Positions 1-9,493 of a stretch of DNA of 64,000 nucleotides are shown piece by piece; within the stretch, counting starts at the first letter, position 1; each line of letters opens with the position of its first letter. A program made the position numbers and the translations under genes. The notes beneath the pieces were generated by a model. The model had not been told where the DNA came from and did no database searches. It saw only the letters and a list, made by a program, of their open reading frames with translations. The DNA is from Cotesia glomerata (taxonomy: Eukaryota; Arthropoda; Insecta; Hymenoptera; Braconidae): positions 15,224,122-15,288,121 of the forward strand of contig NC_058162.1 of assembly GCF_020080835.1 (NCBI RefSeq), written 5' to 3'.

Positions 1-227
1 ACATGGGGTCCACCCCGCTGTCGTAACGGTCGCTTGATAACAACGAGTTCAGGCCCGTTTGCACGCCTTCCCTCACCAGCACTGAAGTATCCAACCCCTG
101 TACTGTAGACAATGTTTTAAAGTTCTGTGACATTCCCATATTGTTGTTGGTGTTGTTTATTTGGCTACCCGGAGAGCACGTGTAGGGTGTAAAAGCAGAA
201 CCTACGGACGTGAACAACTCTACCCTC

Positions 228-229
<2 letters not shown>
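1..229 (-). CDS. Open reading frame running off the left edge, possible host exon fragment
   Basis: An uninterrupted minus-strand frame of about 75 codons runs from the (GT)n tract to the window edge. Composition is unlike the surrounding transposons: rich in S, N, T, G and Q, with an Asn/Thr run (QINNTNNNMGMSQ), then KTLSTVQGLD and LLSSDRYDSGVDPM. This looks like a disordered part of a host regulatory protein, but I do not recognise the family. An internal ATG lies at 139-141. A splice acceptor (AG before GTTGTTC or GGTAGAG on the minus strand) near 218-224 is possible, with the microsatellite as intron sequence. It could also be chance openness. Confidence 0.4.

Positions 230-282
<53 letters not shown>
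230..282. repeat. (GT)n microsatellite, 3' flank of LINE copy M1
   Basis: About 26 uninterrupted GT units. Read on the minus strand this is (AC)n and it directly follows the A-rich tail of the Mino-like LINE at 283-1587. Confidence 0.95.
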
Positions 283-285
<3 letters not shown>

Positions 286-1585
286 TTTGTAGGGGGAATC
301 CTTTTTACGGATTCTAGGCATAGCTGTTTGGCCTGGATATGTGGCGACTCGACGCAGCGTCATACTAACTCGACACTAACGCCCCTACCCACTAAACCCT
401 AAACCCCTTTTCCTTCTTTCCTCTAATCCCTCATGGAAACCGCCGTCAGGCATTACTTCGTGAAGGGAGGATCTAGCTACTGCTCTTCCTTCTGGCGGCT
501 AAGGTGTTAACTATCTTCCTTCTATCTTCTGCTATTTGCTCTTTTTCTTTCGGTGGAACGCAAGTCTTTAAGGACTTCTGTTGCAAACGTGTTGGTAGCG
601 TTCCAGGCAGCTTCTGATGATAACATTGCTTCTACTAGTGAATCTGGTTGCATTCTCTGGTTCAGGATCCTCTCCAGTTCTTCACGCTGTGGATCGAAAC
701 GAGGACATACAAAGAAGACGTGCTCCGCGTCTTCAGCAGCTCCTGGGCAGGACGGGCACTCCGAAGAGTCATCGTGCTTAAAGCGGTGTAGATACTCTCG
801 AAAACACCCATGCCCCGACAACATCTGCGTAAGATAGTAATTGACCTCACCGTGATTCCGGTTAAGCCAAATGTCGACCCGAGGTATGAGACGGTGCGTC
901 CACCTACCCTTCTCTGCAGCATCCCATTGTAGTTACCATCGGCCTATGCTCTTTTGCCGTTCTTCAATTCTAAGTTCTTCCGGGCTCAGTGCAGTTGACC
1001 TTTTTCGTTGGTAAAGGGCCCGTCTTTCCTCTGCTAGAACTCTAAGAGGTAGGGTTCCAGCAATGACGCACACTGCTTCTTCTGATAGAGTGCGGAAGGC
1101 ACTAGCTACTCGTAGGGCACTCTGTCGGTATATTGGTCCAGCTTTTCTCCATGATTCTTGCGTTTCCAGTGCATCAGCCCAAATGGATATTCCGTAAGTG
1201 AGCACTGATGTGACTACTGATGACAATAGTAGCCTCCTGCTCTGCATTTGGCCTCCGATGTTAGGCATCAGCCGTGCGAGACTAGCCCTCACTACTGACG
1301 CTTTGACACTGACATGTTCCACCTGCTGTTTGAAGTTGAGTCGTGCATCCAGCATCACTCCCAGATAACGGATAAATGGTTGTGATGTGATTTCTCGGTC
1401 ACCGACATTAATCTTAATTGTTTCAACTTCTTTTCGGCTGGTAATAAGCACTGCTTCGGTCTTCTGCTTGGCCAGTTGTAGGTTCACTGTATCCATCCAC
1501 TGGTTGATCTTCTCAAAAGTGATGTCAAACAGATGTTGAATCTCGTCGAGGTGTTTGGCGACGATCACTGCGGCAACATCATCCG

Positions 1586-1587
<2 letters not shown>
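283..1587 (-). mobile_element. M1: 5'-truncated R1-clade (Mino-like) non-LTR retrotransposon
   Basis: The 3' part of an R1-clade LINE: the end of the RT domain, the C-terminal Cys-His region and a 3' UTR of roughly 240 bp ending in a short A run. The 3' UTR is nearly the same as that of copy M2 (23642-23880), which fixes the 3' end. Both ends abut (AC)n on the sense strand, which in the R1 clade is characteristic of Mino/Waldo-type simple-repeat-targeted elements. Family assignment is from RT motifs and target; no search was run. Confidence 0.85.
522..1586 (-). pseudogene. ORF2 3' part of LINE M1 (RT end plus Cys-His domain), one nonsense codon
   Basis: One reading frame covers the end of the RT palm (ADDVAAVIVAKH from the catalytic YADD motif, then LNFKQQVEH) through the C-terminal domain with the HDDSSECPSC...HVFFVCP cysteine-histidine cluster, ending ERKRANSRR. 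The only break is a TAA at 933-935, where copy M4 (28297-34745) has CAA. The piece before the stop is 933-1586 and the rest 522-932. The N-terminal endonuclease and most of the RT are missing. Such an ORF2 would nick the target and reverse-transcribe element RNA; this copy cannot. Confidence 0.85.

Positions 1588-1624
<37 letters not shown>
1588..1624. repeat. (GT)n microsatellite, 5' flank of LINE copy M1
   Basis: About 18 GT units join the truncated RT reading frame directly at the ADD codons. Because the repeat is open in frame, a spurious (TH)n peptide is fused in front of the RT remnant. Confidence 0.95.
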
Positions 1625-1625
<1 letters not shown>

Positions 1626-1636
1626 CGTGATTTTTG

Positions 1637-2125
1637 CAAAACGGGGTAAAACCAATTACTCCCCGATTTTGCGAAAATCTTCGATTTTCTTAGCGGAAAA
1701 TTAAAAATTTTCTCCATCAATGAGCTCTTAATGTTAATAGGAAAGTCTTCCGTCCCTCATTTATTTAGTTTTTTCTTATTATTAGAGAAAAAATTTATAT
1801 CTCGGTATTCACTATCTGAAAAAAAAAAAAAAAAAAAAAATTGAATTTCCTACAAAAAAGCTATCTTACAATTTTTTTGTCAATCTCACCGTTCAAAAGT
1901 TATTGAAGGTTGAAGTTTGATTATTTTCAGACAGATTTCTTTTTATCTAAAGAATTTTGTAACTCGTTAAAAAAAAATTAGGAAAACTAAACGGTTGACC
2001 CTTAAGGCCATCCCTGCAACTTTCCGCTACTTTCATAACTAAGCGCTCAACATTGCACCCATTACGTTTTTGAGCTCGAAGAGCTCAAAAGTCTGATAGA
2101 AGTTTAATAAAACACTATTTTTTGA
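1637..2125 (+). repeat. Repeat family R: 3' end (1637-1707) and 5' part of a second copy (1975-2125)
   Basis: Positions 1637-1707 match the 3' end of the R family (AACGGGGTAAAA ... TTAGCGG.AA.TTAAAAA). Positions 1975-2125 match its 5' part, with AAACGGTTGACCC, TGCAACTTTCCGC and the GAGCTCGAAGAGCTC palindrome. The second copy continues at 3391 after the Penelope-like insertion. Between them (1708-1974) I see only AT-rich sequence with a poly(A) run at about 1819-1840. Confidence 0.75.
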
Positions 2126-2156
2126 TGACTTCTGTTATCATCCATAATTTATAAAT

Positions 2157-2222
2157 AATAATGAAAATTATCAGGAATTTGGACCATAAAAATAACTCAG
2201 TGTTAAATTTTTTAAATGTTGC
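2157..2222. repeat. Left inverted arm of PLE1
   Basis: Near-perfect reverse complement of 3326-3390; shared core TAACTCAGTGTTAAATTTTT. The arm stops where the right-hand copy reaches the predicted hammerhead cleavage site (after 3325). Confidence 0.85.
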
Positions 2223-2701
2223 AACGGTATATCAAAGGTTTGTCACCCAGGATTGGATGCTTGTTCAGGCAGACGAATTGTAAATTAGTTTTTTACAATT
2301 TGTGTAAAATCAAGGATCTCTATAGCCATCTAAAGGATCCAGTTGATAAGTGGGATAGATCTTACTTGGTGTATCGGATCCCTTGCACTTGTGGCAAATC
2401 ATATATAGGACAAACGAAACAGAAACTTAGGAAGCGGATTAATCAACACATCAACGATTGCAGGCCTGTCAACATTAACAAGAGTAATATGACGGCATTG
2501 GCGGATCATCATTTTGAGAGTGGGCATGACTTTCAGTTTGACGCTGCTCAGATTTTAGACTATGAATTTCATTTTCTAAAACGTAACATCAGTGAGATGT
2601 TTTTCATCAAAGTGTTTGATTGTGTCAATTTTAGGTCTGATACCCAGGGATTAAGTTCACCATATAGTGATATCATATCAGTGGCTAAAAGATTGATGTG
2701 A
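2223..2701 (+). pseudogene. Penelope-like polyprotein C-terminus with GIY-YIG endonuclease domain
   Basis: About 160 codons, stop at 2699-2701. The nominal ATG (2216) lies in the inverted pLTR arm, so the true product is N-terminally truncated and genuine homology begins near YIKGLS. The GIY-YIG core is in LVYRIPCTCGKSYIGQTKQKL followed by RINQH. The CxC pair and later His/Cys residues (INQHINDC, DHHFESGHDF) fit the zinc-binding variant seen in Penelope-like endonucleases, which nick target DNA to prime reverse transcription. No RT motifs remain. No frameshift or nonsense codon is seen in this part, so the copy is fairly recent. A free-standing homing endonuclease is unlikely given the pLTR and target duplication. 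Confidence 0.85.
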
Positions 2702-3290
2702 TAATTGTTTTGTGATCTAATGTTTTTTGTTAAATTTCACTTTTCTAAAGGGGTTTTCCATAAGCGTTTCTTTAAAAAATTTTTTTTCTTTGGAAAATAT
2801 TTTTTTATTTTTTTCTTTGAAATGTGATTTTGAAAATATTAAATAGCAAGAATTTTTTATAGGGATAACTTTAAGACAATTTGTATTTATTTATATGACA
2901 AATAGTTTTGTATTAATTAATATTTTTTTAAATCATAATCAGTTCAAAATTGGGAGTCGGCATAGTAGATTTGAGAAGTATAACTGTTTTTACCATTACA
3001 GTTGTTTACGCTCAGTCTGTTGCTGTCTGTCTTGTATGTAATTATTGTAATTTTATTACTGATTATTGTTGACTAATTTGCTTCAACGGAATGGAGATTG
3101 ACTAAGTTTCTTAATATTATGGTTACCACTTGTTTGACTATGTATATATTGTCAAACGATGAAAAAATTTTTCGGAGTTTATTTTGAGATACAACAGTGC
3201 TAACCTTAAATGTAAGATTTTTAATGTTTTAATTTATCTTTTTGTTATCCTTGTCATATTGTTAGTACAATGTGTTTTCTTTTGTACAGT

Positions 3291-3329
3291 TTGCCTGATG
3301 AAGTTGTGAAATACAACGAAACGTTGCAA
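3291..3329 (+). ncRNA. Minimal type I hammerhead ribozyme in the PLE1 pLTR
   Basis: Stem I strand TTGC (3291-3294), core CTGATGA (3295-3301), stem II GTTGT (3303-3307) pairing with ACAAC (3313-3317), core GAAA (3318-3321), a two-pair stem III with no loop (AC with GT), cleavage after T at 3325, and the other stem I strand GCAA (3326-3329). All conserved core bases are present. Compact type I hammerheads with vestigial stem III are known from Penelope-like pLTRs and may work as dimers. Activity is inferred. Confidence 0.8.
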
Positions 3330-3390
3330 CATTTAAAAAATTTAACACTGAGTTATTTTATAGTCCAAGTTCCTGATAATTTTCATTATT

Positions 3391-3966
3391 ACTATTTTTT
3401 GAATTTTCAAACCGCAATAACTTTTGAATGAATGAACCGATTTTCACGCGGTTGGCGGCATTCGACGCAGTTTTTTGAATTCTATATCAACCACGAACAA
3501 ATCAACCGATTTTGACCAGATTGGTGGCGATCAACGTGGTTTTTTCATGTTAAGAGCTGATCAGTTTTTGGAATTGATCGGTCAAGCCGTTTGAAAGTTA
3601 TTCAAATAAAACCACATTTGGAAAAATTTTTTTTTGCAGGTTTTTTAAGATTTCTCAAAATCTATCGGTCCAAATCAGTCCAACTTGTATTTGATATCTA
3701 AGTTTAGTCGAACCCTTTCGAATAGTACCAACCGCGATCGAATCGGTCAAGCCGTTTAAAAGTTATGAGAGGATAACATACATACATACACACTCACACA
3801 CACATCCATACATACAGACATATAGACACCGTCGCGGGAATAGTCAGGGAAGCTTCCGAGGACCTCAAAACGTCGAGATCTGATGAAAACTCGATTTTCG
3901 AAAAACGGGGTAAAAACAATAACTTCCCGATTTTTGAAAATTTTCAATTTTCTCAGCGGGAAGTTA
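3391..3966 (+). repeat. Repeat family R, 3' part (resumes after PLE1)
   Basis: Continues the copy begun at 1975: TTTGAATTTTCAAACCGCAATAACT, then an imperfect (CATA)n/(CA)n stretch at about 3777-3822, then GCGGGAATAGTCAGGGAAGC and the terminal TTTTCTCAGCGGGAAGTTAAAAA. It matches the fuller copy at 20177-21018. Confidence 0.8.
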
Positions 3967-5189
3967 AAAATTATTATGATATGCGCACCTCACTAATACA
4001 TAGGAAATTTACTGCTCTACAAAAACGGTCTTTTATGATTAGTTGCTTAAATTCACCGTTTTAAAGATATTTGTCATTAAACTTCAATGCACACTAATTT
4101 TAACAGTTTTTGATTAATAATTCGAACAATTTCAATTCAATTTGTAAGTTTTGAGGAAATTCGTGCAAACTTAAGTTTTTATAAACGGAGTAATGTTTTA
4201 AACTTTATTTCCAGTTTTTTTGTTAGTCCTGAGCATGTTTGGGTACAGTGGAACAAAAAATTATTGCATTTTTTCTAATTTAAACTCAGTGATTCATTAA
4301 ATTTCGAGTAAATAATGTTTTTGGGACGAATTATCGATGTAAAAGGAGGTATCGATGTAAAAGAAAAAAAAATTTTCCATTAGTTTTCAAAAAGTTTTTT
4401 AATTTCCCGCTAAAAAAATCTAAGATTTTCGAAAATCAGGAAGTTATTGGTTTTGCCCCGTTTTGGAAAAATCGAGTTTCCATCAGATCTCGACGTTTTA
4501 CAGAAAGCTTCCCTGACTACACCCGCGATGTTGTCACTATGCCTGTATGTGTGTGTGTGTATGTGCGTGTGTGTGCGTGTGTGTATGTGTGTGTGTGTGT
4601 GTGTGCGTATGTGCGTGTGTGTGCATAAATACATAAACTTTCGAACTAATGCTAATTTTGAGCCTTACCCGACTAAATAAGAGATAAAATGACAGAATTC
4701 CGTGTGAATTCTGACACAAGGGCCAATGCAATAGATAGATTTCTACGAACTCTACCTACAAACTTTTTGAAAACAAATTGAGAATTTTTTTTTTTTTTCT
4801 AGATCGATACTTTTTATATTAAATTCGTCCCAAATACATTATTTACTCGTAATTTGATGAATCACTGAGTTTAAATTTAAAAAAATGCAATAATTTTTTT
4901 TTCTACTGTACCCAAACATGCTTAGGACTAACAAAAAAAATTGGAAATAAAGTTTAAAATGTCTCTCCGTTTATAGAAACTCAAGTTTACACGAATTTTC
5001 TCAAAACTCACAAATTAAGTTGAAATTGTTCGAATTATTAATCAAAAACTGTTAAAATTAGTGTCGTTGAAGTTTGATGACAAATATCTTTAAAACGGTT
5101 AATTTAAGCAACTAATCATAAGAAACCGTTTTTGTAGAGCAGTAAAGTTTCTATATAATGGTGAGGTGCGCATATCATAATAATTTTTA
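3966..5189. repeat. Foldback (long inverted repeat) element
   Basis: Two arms of about 430 bp (roughly 3966-4402 and 4755-5189) are reverse complements with scattered mismatches. Outer ends read AATTATTATGATATGCGCACC and GGTGCGCATATCATAATAATT. The 350-bp loop contains a fragment of repeat family R in reverse orientation (4397-4640, TTTAATTTCCCGCT ... (GT)n) and a short unrelated segment. No coding sequence. Structure fits a foldback-type or palindromic MITE; I cannot name the family. Confidence 0.8.
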
Positions 5190-5212
5190 TTCAACGAGTT
5201 ACAAAATTCTTC

Positions 5213-6424
5213 AGAAAAATTAATTAATGGTGTTACGTTCCCAAAAATACGTCAAATAAATTCTTTGAGATTTAAATAATTAATTACCAGGTTTTGACAA
5301 TTTGGGTAATCGATCGACCTCCGGTGTGTCGTCACAGATGAGCTTACTTGTTTTATTTTAATTATTTTGGACTTACCATTATGGGCCCCATAAATCAGCC
5401 CATATAACCCCCTGGGTTTCTAACCACTTAACTTCAAAAGGCGGGTAGATGTCGTAGCACGTCTTACGGAAGTTTTCCTCGGAATAATATCCGTATCGGG
5501 GGTCTTCGATTATCGGTAACGACAAATAAAACGGCTGGGCCAAGAGACGGCGACGCTTTTGTACCGATTGATCCGATCGACGTGATCGTTTTCCTCGAGG
5601 CATGAAGTAAAGGAAGTTGGCGTTGGCGAAGAGATTGGAACCTGGTGGAACGCCGATAAAGCGTTCGCCCATCAGGAGGGTTAAACTGGAGAAGACGCTG
5701 GCTAGCGCTTCTGCCGAAGGATTTTTTTAGATGGGGTAGAACAGTCGTAAGGCGCTCAGCCCCATAATAAGTGTACTGGGCTATATGTTCGGTATAGTTG
5801 GTTTATTTGATAATAGGATCTGGAGAGGTTCAAGCCTGAGGACAGAGCTCTCTGCACTAGAGAGTCTCGAGATCTACTGACTTGAATTAGCTCCAGATTA
5901 GTTTTTATAAACAGTATTTCAGCCATGTTTGCAGCTCAGGTTACTCCCTGAGAGAGTTATCGAGGCCCGGGTCCCATGCTGACGCAATATGTTTCGACTA
6001 TCCGCGGCCGCTGTGACTCTCTGCCGATGTTTTATCGCGAGATTTCCCTTACCAAGCTGCTGATCAAGCCACCAGCGAAGCAACGGATATCTCTCTATTT
6101 TCATTCGGAGAATTAAATGAGATAACTTTATTTAAAATATAATATTTATAAAATAATAAAAAAAAATAATTATAGGCGAAATTCTGAGAACGTAACAATG
6201 GTGACTGTTACTATCAGAAATTATAAATATAACCATTTAGGATGATAATGGTAATTAACTCTAGTTAACATACAAGATTGTAACAGTTATTATAAATATG
6301 GTAAATGCTACCATCTAAATAATTTCCACAATCATCTAGATAGTATTCACTACCATCGGGTTGATGGTAAAATTTTTTACCATCGCTAGATAGTAACTGC
6401 TATTAATTAATTTTCTCCGTGTAT
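5213..6424. mobile_element. AT-rich TIR element (MITE-like) interrupted by a solo LTR
   Basis: Left terminus (AGAAAAATTAATTAATGG, continued after the LTR by TGACTGTTACTATC) is the imperfect reverse complement of the right terminus GATAGTAACTGCTATTAATTAATTTTCTCCGTG ending near 6424 (read in two parts). Its body (6202-6424) is made of TACCATC/GATGGTA-type inverted motifs. No coding capacity. Confidence 0.5.
5231..6197. mobile_element. Solo LTR S1 (967 bp)
   Basis: Starts TGTTACGTTC and ends GAACGTAACA, perfect 10-bp inverted termini of TG..CA type, flanked by the 4-bp duplication ATGG (5227-5230 and 6198-6201). It sits in the left terminus of a MITE. A 97-codon minus-strand open frame (5379-5672, containing PRGKRSRRSDQSVQKRRR) lies inside it and is followed on the minus strand by TGGTAAGT, a splice-donor-like string just past the stop; I regard that frame as unproven. 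Confidence 0.85.
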
Positions 6425-6439
6425 GCCTAAAAAACTACG

Positions 6440-6705
6440 TCGAATGCTGCCAACCTTGTGGAAATCGGTCCATACATTCAAAAGTTATTGCGAATTGAAA
6501 ATTAAAAAAACAGTGTTTTATCAAAGTCAATTTAGATTTTTGAGCTCGGAGAGCTGAAAATGACACGAAATTAATATTTCTGAGCTCAAAGAGCCTAAAA
6601 ACGTAATAAGTGCAATTTTGAGCGCTCAAAAATGGAATTAGCGGGAAGTTGCAGGGATGGCCTTTAGGGTCAACCGTTTTCCTAATTTTTTTTTTACAAA
6701 ATCAA
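6440..6705 (-). repeat. Repeat family R, 5' half, minus orientation
   Basis: Reverse complement of the R family 5' half: CGAATGCTGCCAACC, CATTCAAAAGTTATTGCG, GAGCTCGGAGAGCT, GGGATGGCCTTTAGGGTCAA. Confidence 0.75.
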
Positions 6706-8803
6706 AGTTATATAAAATTTTCTTCCTCATTCTGCGAGAAAAACATCATATCGTGTATTGAATCATCAGATGGATTAGAAGATTCGTTATAATATTCTCA
6801 TATGGCAATTATATAATCAGGCACAATACTCTAGTAATTTTTCGATATTATCTGTCTATTAATGTATCAAATAGACTGTCTATTTTTGTATAACTTTCCG
6901 AATCAGAGGCACCATCTTGCGCAGCAAAAATGATATTTTAAGGTCCGTCCGCGAAGTAAGTTTATACTAATTTATTTAATTAAAAACTATAGAAGACTCA
7001 AATTTTAATGTATAATGAGATTATTGATGAAATCCCTAAATGTACTCTATCAATATGTCAGATAAGTAATCAATAATAATATTTGTATTTTATAATAATA
7101 TTATCAGTTACTTCCCTTAAAAAAAAAAAAAAAAAAAAACAAAATCCGAGGTTATAGAATCACAGTGACAAAATTCATGTGTCTTGAGAAATCTTACAGA
7201 TAAGGAAAAACTTGCTCTCTGATATTGAGTGTTTTATGAAATTTTTCAACAATTTATTCTTAATGTTGCGGAAGTCAACCAGTCCAATTTCTGAATATTT
7301 TTCGAATCAGAGGCAACATTTCAAATAAGAAAATAGATATTTTTATATTTTTAGATCCGTTCTCGGAATATCTTCTTAAGAACGCATTTATACAAACACA
7401 ATAAGGTAAAAGACCCAATTAGTGACATTTTAATTAATTTTGCTACTTATTGAATTAACTTTATTATTAATTTCTGTTATGAATTATGACTATTTTGATT
7501 CTCATCTTTGAGAATTCTAAATCACAAACATCTTTAATTTTAATTTCAAGTAGAACATTTTTTACAAAATAAGAAAAAGTGTCACTAATTGGATCTTTAA
7601 CCCTAGTTAGTGGCAAAAATGAAGTTTGTAATGAATTTTTTGATGAAATTTGTTGAAGTTTTTTGCAAATATCAAGAGTGAAAGTCATTGGGAAAATTTG
7701 TATTGTATGATGAAATTCATTTGTTTAGTGTAATGACTGGTAATATATTTTCCATATAACCACTGAAGATTTTCCGAGGAATTTTTTCAATATTTCTTTC
7801 CAAGTCATTTGTAAAATTACACTGAAATGCCCTTATCATAAAGAACATATTTTTTCATGAACAATATTTATTGTGCTGATTACAAGACTCGTATGACTCT
7901 GCTATCAATAGGAGAACTTTGCACAGAATTATACAAATTACGATAATCAACATCTGCATTCTGGTAATCACAATATTTGGCTTAGCTATAACCAAAATAT
8001 TGAGTAAGACTCAAAATTCAATAATTCTAATGTTAATTTACTGACTAGTAGTGTAAAATGCTGAAAATGCGGGAAAGCGGAGGATCAGGTTTTTGTCTGG
8101 ATATCTCAATTAAAACGCGTAAATTATTATTAAAATAAACACTATAAATTTAATTACACTAAATACAAGTTATATTTAATATGTTAGTTCGCGGATTGTT
8201 TAAATAAAAGCGGATAAATAAAGCACTGCGTGAATAGTAGCGAAGCCGGTTGATATGTGGTTGAACACACAGCTGGCACTGAGAAAGCGGTGAATTACTG
8301 CACAAATAACTCAAATTATCTGTAACAAACTCAAGAATAATTAATAACAATTTATTAAAACGGATTAATAATCAATTAAGCGAAAAAGCGGAATTTTATA
8401 ACTTAAGCGAATTAATTTAGCGGGATAGCGAAGCGTTAGACTCAATGGCGGTGAAGCGAAAGAATAATAATAATACGTCTTCTTCCTCGTCGACTTGGGG
8501 AAGGAGGCTGATTGCGCATGTCTGCGGAGCGATCAGCCAATCACAGCTTCGAGACATGGCGTGATCGGTCAAGCTCAGATTTGCGCAGGCGTTTAGTTTA
8601 AACGGAAACTAGCGGTTGACAGGTGCGGCTCGTGAAATTGGGAGTCCCCCAGGGGCGACTTCATTGCGGCTGGACCTGGTCACTGAACAAGTAGTGTTAT
8701 TGAAAACTTCACATAAACTAATATTAGCGAAATCTAAGTATATAATATATATAGTAGCGATGAATTATTATAGGCACTGCTCAATTACATAGTGTTAATC
8801 TTG
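6706..8803. other. AT-rich intergenic sequence, no supported gene
   Basis: No convincing coding frame on either strand; short open frames at 7467-7688 and 8159-8350 are AT-driven. A poly(A) run lies near 7120-7138. A locally GC-richer patch at about 8456-8690 (CGTCGACTTGGGG, CAATCACAGC, GGGAGTCCCCCAGGGG) stands out and could be an old LTR or promoter, but I found no matching end. Confidence 0.6.
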
Positions 8804-8807
8804 AAAC

Positions 8808-9469
8808 TTTAGGATTTTTAATGGGTACGGTGATAGGTTCTGTTAATAAGTAAACGTGAGGTTAATTTACTACGTATATTGTAACGATTCACGACAGAAA
8901 TATATCACCCGGAGCCACGTGCACTCAGGACGGGGAGTTAGGTCGGAATAATGGTGTCCACTACTGCACTTTGGGTATCAGAGTCGAAGTTTAAAGGGTA
9001 GTAGTGGGGTAGAAGGCCCCGAAGATTTGCGAAGGGACACGAAGAAAATCTTCGGGAAATAGAAAAGTGTGAGAAAAGTGCAAAGGGGCAATAAGCCTTC
9101 GTGACGTCAGCGGGCCCGAGAGTACAGCTGGCCATGCTGACCTCGGGTCCTCTATCGCTTGGGTTTATTGCACATAGAAAAAAGAGTAATAAACAGGAAA
9201 GGTTTGAGGAAAGTTGTTGGGAAAAAACTCATGGGAAAAACCCACAAGCCGGAGAGAAAAGGCTCCGGATCTTAAAATGTACAAATATTTACAACTTAAT
9301 CCTATTACAACTGAAAGTTTACAACTAAATTATTCTATTGAATTTACTACATTTTACAATTTCAAATCTTAACTGTAGCCTAAATGTCTAACAAAAATAA
9401 TTTTAATTTTAACTAAATTTTTACTAATTTTTAAATAATTTTAATGTCAGCGGTCACATGACCGCCACA
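8808..9469 (-). repeat. Gypsy-1 3' LTR
   Basis: Matches 18859-19520 apart from about two substitutions. On the minus strand it begins TGTGGCGGTCATGTGACC. The adjoining polypurine tract on the minus strand is GGTAGGGGGGTGA (9470-9482). Confidence 0.92.
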
Positions 9470-9493
9470 TCACCCCCCTACCAGTGAATGAGT

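Larger units (their letters stand above)
2126..3390 (+). mobile_element. PLE1: truncated Penelope-like element with hammerhead ribozyme
   Basis: A 1265-bp insertion into repeat family R, flanked by a 12-bp target duplication ACTATTTTTTGA (2114-2125 and 3391-3402). The uninterrupted target sequence is visible in another R copy near 20346. Inside are a GIY-YIG reading frame, a right-end hammerhead motif, and inverted terminal copies (about 2157-2222 against 3326-3390), the partial inverted pLTR layout typical of Penelope-like elements. About 31 bp (2126-2156) at the left end are not part of the inverted repeat. The RT domain is lost by 5' truncation. Confidence 0.88.

Noticed and set aside
2223..2701. 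Homing endonuclease or bacterial UvrC-type GIY-YIG gene
   Set aside because: Penelope-like context: inverted pLTR, hammerhead and 12-bp target duplication.
4410..4731. Reading frames of repeated TH/VC residues
   Set aside because: Translations of CA/GT microsatellites.
5379..5672. 97-codon minus-strand frame (Arg-rich) as a gene
   Set aside because: It lies wholly in solo LTR S1, has no recognisable domain, and its stop precedes the splice-donor-like string. Kept only as a remark.
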